Positions 1-11,200 of a stretch of DNA of 64,000 nucleotides are shown here, piece after piece (the stretch's first letter is position 1; each line of letters opens with the position of its first letter). A program made the position numbers and the translations under genes. Source of the stretch: Gonatopus flavifemur (taxonomy: Eukaryota; Arthropoda; Insecta; Hymenoptera; Dryinidae); assembly GCA_018340375.1 (NCBI GenBank), contig JAFFJZ010000001.1:34526001-34590000 (forward strand), in the 5' to 3' direction. Below the pieces are notes generated by a model that was not told the DNA's origin, searched no databases, and saw only the letters and a program-made list of their open reading frames with translations.

Positions 1-337
1 TTCACATGAATTATGGATGGATTATGTGAAATAGTGAACTGTGGATGCAATAAAAGATTTAAATTTCACAAACGGTGAAAGTTTGAATATTCTACAATAC
101 AAAAAAGCCCAATGAATGCGAAACAACAGTATTTCGTTGATCGAAAAATTTATGAAATTTTTCAAACTTTCAAGTACAGGGGACTAGTACAGCTGATAAC
201 AATTCATTGTTGGTCTTTTGAAACGCCGATACTTGTTTTATACTCGCTGAAATAAAGCATTTTTTAAAAGTTAGAAAACTTCTGAGATCTCTAAAGCTCT
301 CGTTCCATGGAAATTTTGCAGAACCCTTTCTAATTTG

Positions 338-548
338 CTGCCGTCCAAAGCAAGAAGACCGTAAGTTCTATAAACGTTTCAAATTTGGTTAATTTCTCGC
401 ACTTCGAACGGCTGTCATCAGAAAAGCAATAAGTTTTTCTCAAAATGAAACACACAGTAGAATGCAGAATTTTTTCACGATCAAAATGATATGAAAAATT
501 CATGTTCGTCAAAAATGCGATCTGCGGTCTTCTTACTTTAGACGGCAG
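338..548. mobile_element. Short MITE-like element with 24-bp inverted ends
   Basis: About 211 bp bounded by near-perfect inverted repeats beginning CTGCCGTCCAAAG on the left and ending CTTTAGACGGCAG on the right, followed inwards by matching AAGAAGACCG sequence. There is no transposase reading frame. The open frame on the minus strand here is incidental. It is interpreted as a non-autonomous DNA transposon; the superfamily is unknown. Confidence 0.6.
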
Positions 549-1122
549 TTTTCCCTGGCTTTTGGGGAAAAAGCTGAAAATTTCAATGAGCCAGAGAATT
601 TTCAGAACGTACGACAAAAGTTCCTACACGCAGAAATGATATATTACGTATCAAGGGAGGAAAGAACACCATTACCAACGAGTGTGAATCTGTCGCACGA
701 GCAAAGCGAAGACAGCAATACGCGAGTTGTAATGACATACCCATCTCCCAAGATATGCATAATATTTTTCATAACACTCGCGCGGAAAGTTCACGCAATT
801 CACGTAAGACAACGCAAGAAACATAAAACTGCGCAGAAGCCGTTTTTGAGATTGACGGAATGGTTAGAACATTAAACAGACATAACATTAAATTCATCTA
901 TATTCTCTCTCTAATTTCTATTATGTGATACTTGACCCTGTATCACAAATAAATGATCAATTCACCTATCTGTCTGTCCTCCTTGGAATCGAGAAATAAA
1001 AGTCGCTTACTTTCCCTCTCTAGGGAGAGAAGATGTACTTTCCTCCCATTCTACAGGCATGGGAAGTGGCACTTTCTGCGCGAGTGTTATGAAAAATATA
1101 TTCGAAGAAGCCTCATATTTTA
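549..1122. other. Unassigned sequence
   Basis: No gene, splice-consistent exon or repeat recognised. The 79-codon open frame at 636-875 has no recognisable family signature. Confidence 0.4.
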
Positions 1123-1279
1123 TTGAGAATTAGCGCCAGCCTGTGACAGATAAAATCATTGACCTGAATATACCGTCAAAAGTATCATAATTTCTTGTGA
1201 AATACATCTAATTATGATACTTTCAGAAGAAAATTCAGGTAAATACTTTTATCCGTCACAGACTGGCGCCGAACCTCAA
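1123..1279. repeat. Palindromic (foldback) MITE, ~157 bp
   Basis: The two halves are imperfect reverse complements. The left half starts TTGAGAATTAGCGCCAG and the right half ends CTGGCGCCGAACCTCAA, and the match continues through GTGACAGATAAAA and TGACCTGAAT to a short centre. This is consistent with a small foldback DNA element without coding capacity. Confidence 0.6.
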
Positions 1280-1384
1280 TGAATTATGGGATTTCTCAAA
1301 ACATTCGTTCGCTCCATGCACAGTTAGAATTCAAAAAGTATTCCAAAAATCACCAAACTCTATAAAAATATAAATATAAATTCA

Positions 1385-2057
1385 TTAAGAGAAGGTTCTC
1401 ATCAAGCGAATTCCGAGATGAGGTGATTTTCTCGAATTTTTCTTCCTAAGAAGGGAGTAAATTAAGGCTTCGAGTTATTTGAAACTGATTGAATAGGCCT
1501 TGAAGTACATGAAAAAAATGTTCTCAAGTCAAAGGATTCGTATCCCGAAACTTTGAAGGCCATGTTCTTCAAGTTTGGCTCCACGATATCTCAAAAACTA
1601 CTGAACGAATCACTCCTTTTTTTTTATTTTGAAGCTGATTGAATTTATTGCAGGAGGAACCTAAATGGAGATGACATTTGCCTTTCTTTTTTCTTTTTAT
1701 AGCACTTTGAAGAGCGAAAAAAAGGTGAAAAAATGCTACCAAAAGTTTGCATGTCTGTCATTTTTTTGATTTTGAATTTTTCATTGGTTTTATTGGTAAA
1801 ACCTCCAACAAATATATTATTGGATTTTTGATTTCTGATGATTTTTGTAAGTGCTATAGTGGTGCCCGATCGATCACTGTTTTTTTTAGATGGTTATATT
1901 TCAACACGTATCAACAATTCCCATGGCAATATTTTTTACTGAAAACAATTTTTTTATGTACTTGAAGACTCAATTAACTTTATTTACTTCCTTCCATATA
2001 AAAAAATTCGAGAAAATCACCTTATTTCGGGATCGCTAGATGAGAACCTCCCCTTAA
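1385..2057 (+). mobile_element. TTAA-target MITE, copy 1
   Basis: The element begins TTAA-GAGAAGGTTCTCATC and ends GATGAGAACCTCCCC-TTAA, so it is flanked by the TTAA target duplication typical of piggyBac-type transposition. It is about 670 bp and related along its length to copies at 18829-19558 (reverse), 26625-27327 (same orientation) and 33265-34218 (reverse). A short open frame at 1747-1965 recurs in the other copies, but it follows general nucleotide conservation and is not recognisable as a protein. Confidence 0.8.
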
Positions 2058-3657
2058 GGTGTTGCAACCATTATCTATCGTGAAACTAACCAGCGAGGAG
2101 AAAAATAAGTATAGCAATGATGTAAATGCTAAATCGATGAACTTGTTGCCCAATGAACCTACGAAAATGAGTTCAATATCTAATTCTACAGTTGGGCATG
2201 AAATTTATTCCCTATCGCGTCCCAAGTCAAATTATAAAATTTTTAATGCGGAAAACTGTGAAACACCTTGAGTTCGACGAGTTATCGAAGTTTCAGATGC
2301 TAAAAGAATCAAGTATATGGTTTCTCGAAAATTATTTTTAGGATATATTCAAAATTTTCTGAACGTTTTAAGCACCTGTCGGAGATTTTCATTGTACGCG
2401 TTGAGGAAAGCATAGACTGGAACAGCCAATCTTCCCTGCCTCGACAAATACACTGATTATTCTATAAATAAATAAGAGACAAAATTTAGATAAAAAAAAT
2501 AGTTGAGGCAGTTCCTTTCTGGAGTGTGTGAAGTATATGTGAGATGCATTAATCATCTGAATCTCATTGCCATTCGTGAACGTGAAGAGAATCTTTCACG
2601 AAGAAAACAAATGAGTAAAAAACTTTTCTCTCATTACCATGCGTACTTGAATTAACCATGCACACAGTAAAAAAATACTAACGTTCTCACTTTGGTTAAA
2701 AATTCTATCTGAGCGCAAATTTGGCAACACTTCTTCAATGTACCTGGTATACTATACTCGGTAGACAGTTTTAAATAATAATAAATTTCATTCCTTCAAG
2801 TGATGAGATAATTGATTATTCATTTCCGCGTTCTGGGTTATGTCATTTCAAATTAAAACAGCATATTTCATGAGATTCGCCTATTCAAACGTATTAATGA
2901 ATGTTAATGACACCAGCTTACAATTTAAGAGTGGGACAAAGTTCATACTCGGGAAAAACATTCATGCTAAATGGCAACCAAAAAACTAATCCATGTGCAC
3001 CCCTCTCGTTGTGAATTAAATATCGAAGACCACGCCTAATTCTTCCCATTTTCGATGTACATTATTATTAATATCGAATACAAAATTATCACACAAAATT
3101 GTTGTTCTTGTTTTGAATAAACTTTCATCTATGTTTCTCGTTTTATTTCGAATGAAACAACGGAATCGATCGCGAGGACGACGGGACTAGAATCAATTTT
3201 TCACTCTTTCCAAGGCCATTAGAAATTCTCAAATTTACATGAAAAATATTGATTCATCACTTTTTGTTGTGTAATGAGTCAAAGCAATCCATTATTTTCC
3301 AAAATCCAAGAATTATGAAATTACTTCATGTTTTTTATTCAAAATTTGATAAAATTTTTCTATACATTTTTCCAGATAAATTTTAATGACGATAATTTTA
3401 GATGCATTGTTCAAACAAGTCCTAGTAGTGAAAATGATTCTGCATTGATCGAAAAAAAAGGAGAACGGATTTAACTGAAATCTCGTAGGAACGGTTGAAG
3501 GGACGATGAATCAGAATATGAGAATGACCAATGGCCTTGTTTGAAAATATTTATAAAACAATATATAACGAAACTAAAATCGTCTTGAAGAAAGTAAAAA
3601 CAAAACCAGACTAACGTCGATATTGTCGTGATTCCCCCTTCCGCGCGACAGATTCAG
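2058..3657. other. Sequence upstream of the first visible Pdp1 exon
   Basis: Probably intronic if upstream Pdp1 exons lie outside the window. No exon, repeat family or RNA gene was recognised. AT-rich with scattered short open frames only. Confidence 0.4.
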
Positions 3658-5514
3658 AGGACTCGTCACGAATACAATATGGCTTGTCTCTTGTAGCGCT
3701 CTCGATGGCCTCATCGGGGCGAGACTTCGATCCCCGCACCCGAGCCTTCTCCGACGAAGAGCTGAAACCTCAACCAATGATCAAGAAATCACGGAAACAA
3801 GTGAGTATCTCCGCCTATCTTTGCTTAGATATGACGCGTACAGTAAGTGTTATTTTTCCTTTTCTCTCTCTCGATCCAGGTACTCTTTGACGATGATTAT
3901 GTTGATAATGATAGTGATGACGATAGAAAACGAGCGAATTAGTTTTCTTTCTATTTTTCCTTACTCCAAGTGATTATATCATCGATCAAAGTGATACGTC
4001 CGTTGAAAAGAACGGTACTCGATTCTTAACGTCAAGAGAATACGATATCATTAATCGATTTTATACGAGGAGATCTTGTTTAACGATTACCAATTTCGAA
4101 CTCTTAATCTATAAGATGCTTGAGGTATATAGGAAATATTCTTCTTCAATAATGGTGAAATACGATTTGTTATAGTCGATCGATACCTCGAGTAAACTAT
4201 GCACGGAGTAGCTATGATTTCTCAAGATTTTTTCTATTGTATCTTTTTTCCGTTTGTGGTCGCAGTTCGTTCCGGATGACTTGAAGGATGACAAATACTG
4301 GGCGCGCCGTAGGAAGAACAACATGGCTGCAAAGAGATCGCGGGACGCACGTCGCATGAAGGAAAACCAGATAGCCCTCAGGGCCGGCTTCCTTGAGAAA
4401 GAGGTAATTCTTTTTTTTTCCTTTTCTTTCATTCTAATATTATGTTACATCCCCCAGGTCTGATTTTAATAACCTCGTCGATGAAGAGAAAGAAAGCACT
4501 TTGAACAGAATTGTTGAATCTTGTACTCCCGTTTATTTGTTTTTTTTTTCTAGAAGAGATTATGTCACCCCTGTTCTAATTCTTTCAATTGGTTTTTATT
4601 ATGTGAACGCCCGGGGAAATCATCCCTATCGAGGATTGAGAGCATTCGATACTAATCATTCTGCAATCAATCGGGAGCTTGTTGCTTCCTTTCACATGAC
4701 AACCTGATCCACTAAATAGCCAGTTCTGCGAGAATACGCAGCCTACCAACAGGCGCAATGGTTTCCATGCCAAAACAAATCGAACTTGAATAGTAAAAGT
4801 ATATTCTCTTAAATCAGTTGACTTCAAAATGAATCAAGATTTCCTTAATTCGTCTAGTCGAAGTGTTCATTTTTGTTAGCTAAATGGGCCTGGTGTGTGA
4901 ACTCATCGCGCAATGGACCCCGAGTCCATTCAGCGCATAAAAATTTCAATCTTATCTCGGATTCCATATACAGAGTCCCTTACTCAGGAAAATTGCGCCT
5001 CCACTTGGTAAAAGCCTACCAAAAGTTGACCATACGTTCACTCTAAATAAGATCTGAAATACAAAAATTCAAACAAAGAAATGTCGTAAATTTTTTCGAC
5101 CAAATTGATGAAGGAAAATTAATTACTTTACAAAACCCTTGCAGCAGAGTTGTAGCAGCCTTACACTGAAAATGGTTGTCAATAACAAACCAAAAACAAT
5201 CGAATGACAAGTCTCACAAGCTTATGACAAGCTTACATCTTATCTGGGTTGTATATTGTGGTTCTATTTACGAGAAAGTAGAATGATATTCACCAAAAAA
5301 TAATCATACATCAAAGGGTAGAGTCCCAAATAGCGAAGGAAGATTCAATATATGCATATGTTCAGTGCTCGATAAACATTATCCAAATATCAAATTCAAA
5401 TCTAATTAGCAACTATATTCTTTTCAGAACATGGGTCTACGACAAGAATTAGATCGGTTAAAGAGCGAGAACATGCTACTGCGCGATAAATTGAGCAAAT
5501 ACACGGACGTTTAA
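3658..5514 (+). CDS. Pdp1: PAR-domain bZIP transcription factor (Pdp1 homologue), 3' exons
   Basis: Three exons: about 3658-3800, 4266-4403 and 5428-5514 (stop TAA). They join in phase 0 with GTGAGT and GTAATT donors and CAG acceptors. Exon 1 gives [20 protein letters not shown], the hallmark of the PAR (proline and acidic-rich) region. Exon 2 continues with [19 protein letters not shown] and the basic region [16 protein letters not shown]. Exon 3 finishes the leucine zipper and ends LSKYTDV, the usual place for the family to end. The protein should be nuclear and bind DNA as a dimer; in Drosophila, Pdp1 acts in the circadian loop and in growth. The 5' exons are not in the window, so this is partial. 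The reading frame is open upstream of 3658 to 3615, so the exact acceptor (3652 or 3658) is uncertain. An ATG at 3705 lies inside the exon and could serve a short isoform. vrille and giant are less likely because the PAR region matches Pdp1/HLF. Confidence 0.93.
3801..4265 (+). other. Pdp1 intron (penultimate)
   Basis: A 465-bp intron with GTGAGT donor and a pyrimidine-rich tract before the CAG acceptor at 4263-4265. No repeat recognised. Confidence 0.85.
4404..5427 (+). other. Pdp1 last intron
   Basis: A 1,024-bp intron from the GTAATT donor to TTTTCAG. It separates the basic region from the C-terminal zipper. Nothing else recognised inside. Confidence 0.85.
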
Positions 5515-5570
5515 CACCATCGTCCCGGTAGAAATCAAAGTAAAATAATGTCATCATCGCCAGCACCGGC

Positions 5571-5624
5571 GGCAGCAGCAGCAGCAGCAGCAGCAGCAAG
5601 AGCGGCAGCAACAGCAGCAGCAGA
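5571..5624 (+). repeat. CAG/GCA trinucleotide repeat in the Pdp1 3' UTR
   Basis: A run of GCA units with a few interruptions, starting 57 bp after the stop codon. Read on the opposite strand it makes a false poly-leucine frame. Confidence 0.9.
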
Positions 5625-6061
5625 AAAGCTCAGCGATTAATTAATAAAGAGACGAATAGACAAAAATTGATGCGAGTGTGCGTGTGTGTTGTACCGACTC
5701 CTTTTTGTTATATATAGTCGCAGCACCTCTATAGACATTTTCGTATATTATCCTGACATTACGAGAAAGAAGGATTTTGTTACAAATTGAATAATTATAA
5801 GTCACAAGAAATGATGTATGAATTTGATAATTCAATTTCTAAACGATATATTAATTTTATTACTCGAAGAAGGATAAATGGAATTGTTGTTAAAGAGATA
5901 GTATTCTTCCTTCCTTCTCAAAAAAAAATCCCTCTTCACAGCTCTCATTCCATCCAATTCTCCTGTGATCCTCCCATTTCCCCCGTCCTGTATGCCTTTT
6001 TCATTTTTCAAACCTTTTTTTTTGGAATAACCCCTTACCACTTGTACATAGTTATATGTAT

Positions 6062-6140
6062 AGTTAGATTATATATTATATATATATATATACATGAGAT
6101 GATATGGATTTATCATATATATATAAATATATATACATTA
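6062..6140. repeat. TA-rich microsatellite
   Basis: Mostly alternating TA and TATATAC, in the presumed 3' UTR or just beyond it. Confidence 0.75.
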
Positions 6141-6200
6141 CCTAAGTATGAACAATACTAGAAAAAGAGAGAGAGAAAAAATATATATATACATCATAAT

Positions 6201-7795
6201 TGTATCCACGTGTAACTGAAAAAGTACATCAATTCATCAATGTACGTGTTACGTTTAACGTTCGAAATGTAAATAATTGGTTCAGAGTTCGGTTCTTCGA
6301 CGAGATATATTTCAGGAATATATATATAATCAAGGGAGTCCGGAATGGAGATTTTGGAAACAATTTATTGTGAATGTTTTAGAAACTTTGAAGGTTTCGA
6401 CAGTTTCCAGATGATGTTTCTTGGAATTTCCAGTAATTCTCGTATATCGATTCAATTTCGACGTATCTCATCGATTACCGAACCCTGCCGTTTATTACTC
6501 CTCGAATAACGCGTAATTTTCTTACGCATACCTAATTTTAGGAAATGAAAAACATACACGCGCGTTTAAATACATATGTGTGCATATTTAAAAAGAAATG
6601 ACATTAGGTGACGAGGAATGATGTTTTTCTGTTGCTTGGATATACCATCAAGCGTTTTTAGTGGAACTTTTTTAGCGCTGATCATGAATATGGCTGTGAA
6701 GAAGGCATTTATTGTCGATACGCTGCAAAGGAACACCCTTCGAATTGTTGTGAAGTGCTCTTTGGATACTTTTCTCTGTGCTAATCAGTAGCGATGCTCA
6801 GATATCGATAGAAATATGAATTTCTTAGCTTTTGATTGACATTTGAAATGCACAAACATTCGATCGAGAAAACTGCTAACCAGTCCAGACTCAGTGAACA
6901 TCCAATGTACTAAAAATATGCAGATATTTAAGTAAAAAAAAAACACTTTTCATGAATATTCGTCATATGTTCATCGTATTTCAAATCAAATGTTACTCAA
7001 GTATCATGCTCTGATAGAATTTTCCTGAAAGATCATGAGAAGTTCCTTAAACTGCTTAGAAAACCTCAGGACAGTTGGAGAGAAACAAAATAATAACGTT
7101 CGACAGAATTTGTCTGGAATTCGCAAATATCCAGAGGAATTGTTCCTTCGAAACACTCAGAGAATGATGAGGTCGGAAAAGTTGTATATAAAATTATCAA
7201 TGAAATACAAATCCTTCTGGAAGAAAGAAGGTTTAGACGATTTGTTCAAAAATTTAAATGAGAGTCAGTCTTCTATGTAGAAAAATATACATAATTCATA
7301 TTCAAAAGTATCTTTTTGTATAGAAAAAATATTTAGTTTTTATAGATTTTTATGAAATATTGAAAAAAATTTTTCTAGATTTTCTATAAAAACGGATTGA
7401 TACTTTTTAGCATCACTGTAGCGTTTTCAGCGTTCGAAATATCCAATCAAACGGACTGATAATTTTCCGTAAAAATTCCAGTCGGTTTCTGTCCCCAGGC
7501 CGACGATTTCCGGTAAAATCATATCAGAAACAAAATGTCATTTTTTCTGATATGTTTGAAATGATGTAAATTTGGTTTAATTTCAATGGAATACTTTAAA
7601 ACTGAGTGTATCTGAATTATAATACATATATTAATGCATCCTTCCTATCAAAGACCAAGCAATGGGAGATGTCCAACGTACGTGAAAAATAGAGACGTTC
7701 GTAAAATGTGTAAATGAAATGATTTCAAAGATACATAACACGGATATAGTACATTGGAAATTCACAACATCCATCCAACCGACCTCCCCTGGTCA
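6201..7795. other. Intergenic, unassigned
   Basis: No gene or clear repeat seen. The 81-codon open frame at 7035-7280 does not resemble a known family. Confidence 0.4.
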
Positions 7796-8278
7796 AAAAA
7801 CCGGATAGAAATTTGCAGGGATTCTTCATCCGGTTCTATTCGGATCCTATCCGGATTTCAATACTACTCTCTGAATCTGAAACAGGGAAAAATCACTCGT
7901 TTCACTCCATTAAATCTCAAAAGTGAGCCAGTCCGCTTCAAGTGGAATTTTCACTCGTTTCGAGTGGACTCCCACTCTTTTGGACTAAAAAATTCACTCT
8001 AGAATTGGAGTGGCTGTGGGTTGATAACCTCAAACCTTAGATTATCACTCTGAAAGAGTGGAAATTTCACTCGAAATTTCGACAGGCTCACTTTTGGCTG
8101 GCTAAAGAGTGAAATACCACTCTCACAATTTTATAGAGTAGATATTTTTTGGAATCCCACATGAGATTTGGATAAAACTCATTCCATTTTTCGGTTAGGT
8201 TCTATTCAGGTTTTGCCAAAAAATGTCTGGTACAGAAACCCGGATTAAACTTTCCTGGATTCTATCCGGTTTTTTTTA
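7796..8278. mobile_element. MITE with AAAACCGGATAGAA ends, interrupted by a family-B MITE
   Basis: The left end reads AAAAAACCGGATAGAA and the right end TTCTATCCGGTTTTTT, an inverted repeat. The centre is occupied by a separate element (7867-8139), so this is a nested pair. No coding capacity. Confidence 0.6.
7867..8139. mobile_element. Family-B MITE, copy 1
   Basis: Ends CTCTCTGAATCTGAAA and TATAGAG, with internal repeats of GAGTGAAA/TTTCACTC. Homologous copies are at 33286-33535, 50624-50880 and 55430-55588. About 270 bp, non-coding. Confidence 0.7.
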
Positions 8279-11200
8279 TCAATGTTCGATTGATGTACCT
8301 TCGTATATTCGATAGAGGCTATATCACCTATAAATCAATATCATATATCGCACTACGCAGAGAACGGGAATTGCGTTTTTTCGCAAAGATTTTTGTTGGA
8401 TCACTGAACAATATCTCATGCAACGATTTTCACAGTCATCAAGATATTCATATTGAAACTAAATACGAAATTTATACTGGAAAAATGCTAAGTACAATTA
8501 TGGTACAACTGGAATATAATTTTACGCGTATATTCTTTTTAGCATAAATTTGGTACAAGAGAGTGCATAAACATGCTAGAATTTCAATGAATTTTATTAG
8601 ACTGTTCTGATACTTTGCAATCCAAGAATATTCGTTTCAACATCCCATCAAAGTGCACTACTCGTCTTGAACTTTTTCACCTTATTCGCATGAAGTGACA
8701 GCTTCGATTTTCTATTCAAGCTATCGTGAGGGAATAAGAAATTAATTCGCACATAAATGCGCTAGGAATATGAAATTTCAATAGAGCAGATATGTGACCT
8801 AACGTTAGATATTTCAAAAACTTGATATCATGTATATGATTTTATAAATTACATGTAGCACATACCGTGAGTTGTTTTTGTAAAAAGTATATTGGAAGTA
8901 GCTCTCGATTTACACATTCTCGAAGACAAAAGTTGTCGATCTCATGACTTCCTTCGTCGGAATTCATTCATTTCTAAAGAACCGTCAAAAGGTTTAGCCG
9001 TCGATATTCTTTATGACTGATGACGCGTGATGTCGCCACCATTGGCTTACTTTCAACCCGTAATGCAGTTTCCCTAGGAACGAAAGTTCTTCTTATGCGC
9101 ATGCGCGAGTTAGTTTTCAAGTTACAAAACAGACAACTTTCGTCCCCAAGAACGTGTATGGAAAGGAGTAATTTCACAGCACGTATTACCAAAATGAATT
9201 ATTCTCCTAGAAGGTTTTTATATTTCCGAAGTATATAAAAGGTTCTCATACTCAAACTCATGATCAAAGCTAAAAGGTTTACCGAAAATGAATCATGGAA
9301 TTCTCGAGCAAATTCACCTAGTGTTATTGTATGATATGTGGAAAGACACGCACCAATACAGCTGCTTGAAATAAAACAAAAACGAATGTCTGTAATACAA
9401 GGGATTATATGTAAAGAATCATTCAAGGTTATTGATTGCTTCATATCGAGAGAATTCCTATTTAAAAAACCAAGATTTCGAAAATAATGAGCTGCCTCGT
9501 ATGGATATTTTGGATCCGTTTGAGAGTTTCGTTTTAAAAATCATGTTAGTTTCAAAATAATTGCAGTTTCAAACGAATTTGAAATTTCGACACGGGTGAA
9601 GCTTCCACTCGTTAACATTTTTCACTCTACTTTCTCTCCTCTCCTTTATATTTTTGTTAAAATCTTTCATTCATCATGTTTGTCCATTCTATAAAGTATA
9701 TTTCAGTTTGCTTTTTAGAATTAGTATTCTTAACAAATATATACAATTCGTGGAGGATGCATGGATTGAAGATTTTGTATGACAACGTGTTCATTTGATA
9801 TTGACTCGATCCGTTTCGGAAGACAAACTGAGAAATTGAGGATTCTTCAAACGGGATTATAGGGTTTATATTGTGGATTTCCATCGATACCTAATTATGA
9901 GTCAATTATGGATCGTGAAAGAAATTCAATGTATCCATTAAAAGTATACGTCCATTATTGATTAATTACAAAGTCAGGAACTATTGCTGCATTGAGAATA
10001 TGAATACGTAAAAAATTCAACCGATCGTAATCAATCGGCTTACCGTATGAATTTTCATAACCATCCTCCATTAACTCTTGACCTTTATGTTTAATTTTTT
10101 ACTATCACATGTATATCGTTTGGTGTATTATTTTCAAATTTGCTGCATCGAATTTTACCATATCCGCGAATCACGAAGAAAGTCTTTGATCCGTGCAGAT
10201 ACATTTTTTACAGGGTTGACGTCAAATCAATCGACGTTATTTTCTTCCTTGCGAGAGGAGAAATCAAAGATTCGAATCGTTTCTGTGCATCAATTATTGT
10301 TGTATGTATATCGAAAAGAAATGACTCGAGGAAATATATTCTTCTTTCTGTTCTTTTCTTTCCAACGCATGAATACAAAACTCATATGTAAAGTGGATAC
10401 GACAACTCGTTCTTCACTATCATTACCAAGATCTAGTCGAATCAATTCATCTATTTGTGTGCAGCTCATATAAATCCATACATGAAACTTTGGATGGAAA
10501 ATTCATGTGAGGGATGATCTAATGAAAAAGAAGAAGGAAAAGAGGAGAATAAAGCGAAGGCAAAATACCGATGAAACAGTATGTCTGCCCTTGATGAAGG
10601 GAGAGAGGGAGAAAGTGAAAAAGAAACAAAGAGTTTTTTTAAGAAGCAAATAATATATTACGAAGAACACGTTCTTCTGCACATAAAAATGAAAATTTCA
10701 GTCCTAGGACAATAGAAACTGGAGTTCCTCTCCAAAATGAAGTTGAAGTTTTAGAAAAAAAAAATATATTGTAGCGTATCCCACGTGGTGATGGTATACA
10801 CAAGTGATTCTAGTTGTTTTTATCATAAGATGGTAGATGGAGTAATTCTATTTCCAAGAAAAGACGATTTTATTCAATGGTGTACGATCAAATTCTGAGC
10901 GGGGTTATTCGTCATCGCCGAATTTAATGACGAATTTGGTCCCTCATGATCGGATAGGATCATCCTTTCTTGGAGTCTCCTTTTGGTTTCATCATTTCTC
11001 TTCTCCGCCCCTTTCCCTTTGCCGTTAGCTACGTAGATTATCAAAGTTGATTATTATGAAGCCCAACAATCAAAGGGAAAACGCAAACACTGTAAGAATT
11101 TTGCTCCAAATACAAAACATTAAGCTTGATCTGAAGGATTTTCGTTCTTATCGTTAAGGACTGTATGAATTTGATCTTTTATATTCAATACGTATGTTTT

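Larger units (their letters stand above)
5515..6200 (+). other. Probable Pdp1 3' UTR
   Basis: Follows the stop codon directly. A possible poly(A) signal AATAAA is at 5643-5648. It includes a CAG/GCA repeat and, further down, TA-rich microsatellites. The end of the transcript cannot be fixed from sequence alone. Confidence 0.5.

Noticed and set aside
1747..1965. Short frame shared by several TTAA MITE copies (also 18933, 26998, 33655)
   Set aside because: The frame appears in each copy because the DNA is homologous. Lengths and frames vary and no transposase motif is present.
5402..5611. Poly-leucine open frame on the minus strand
   Set aside because: It is the reverse complement of the CAG repeat and the last Pdp1 exon.
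10078..10473. 131-codon open frame as a gene
   Set aside because: No recognisable domain, codon use like the AT-rich background, and a second overlapping frame is equally open.
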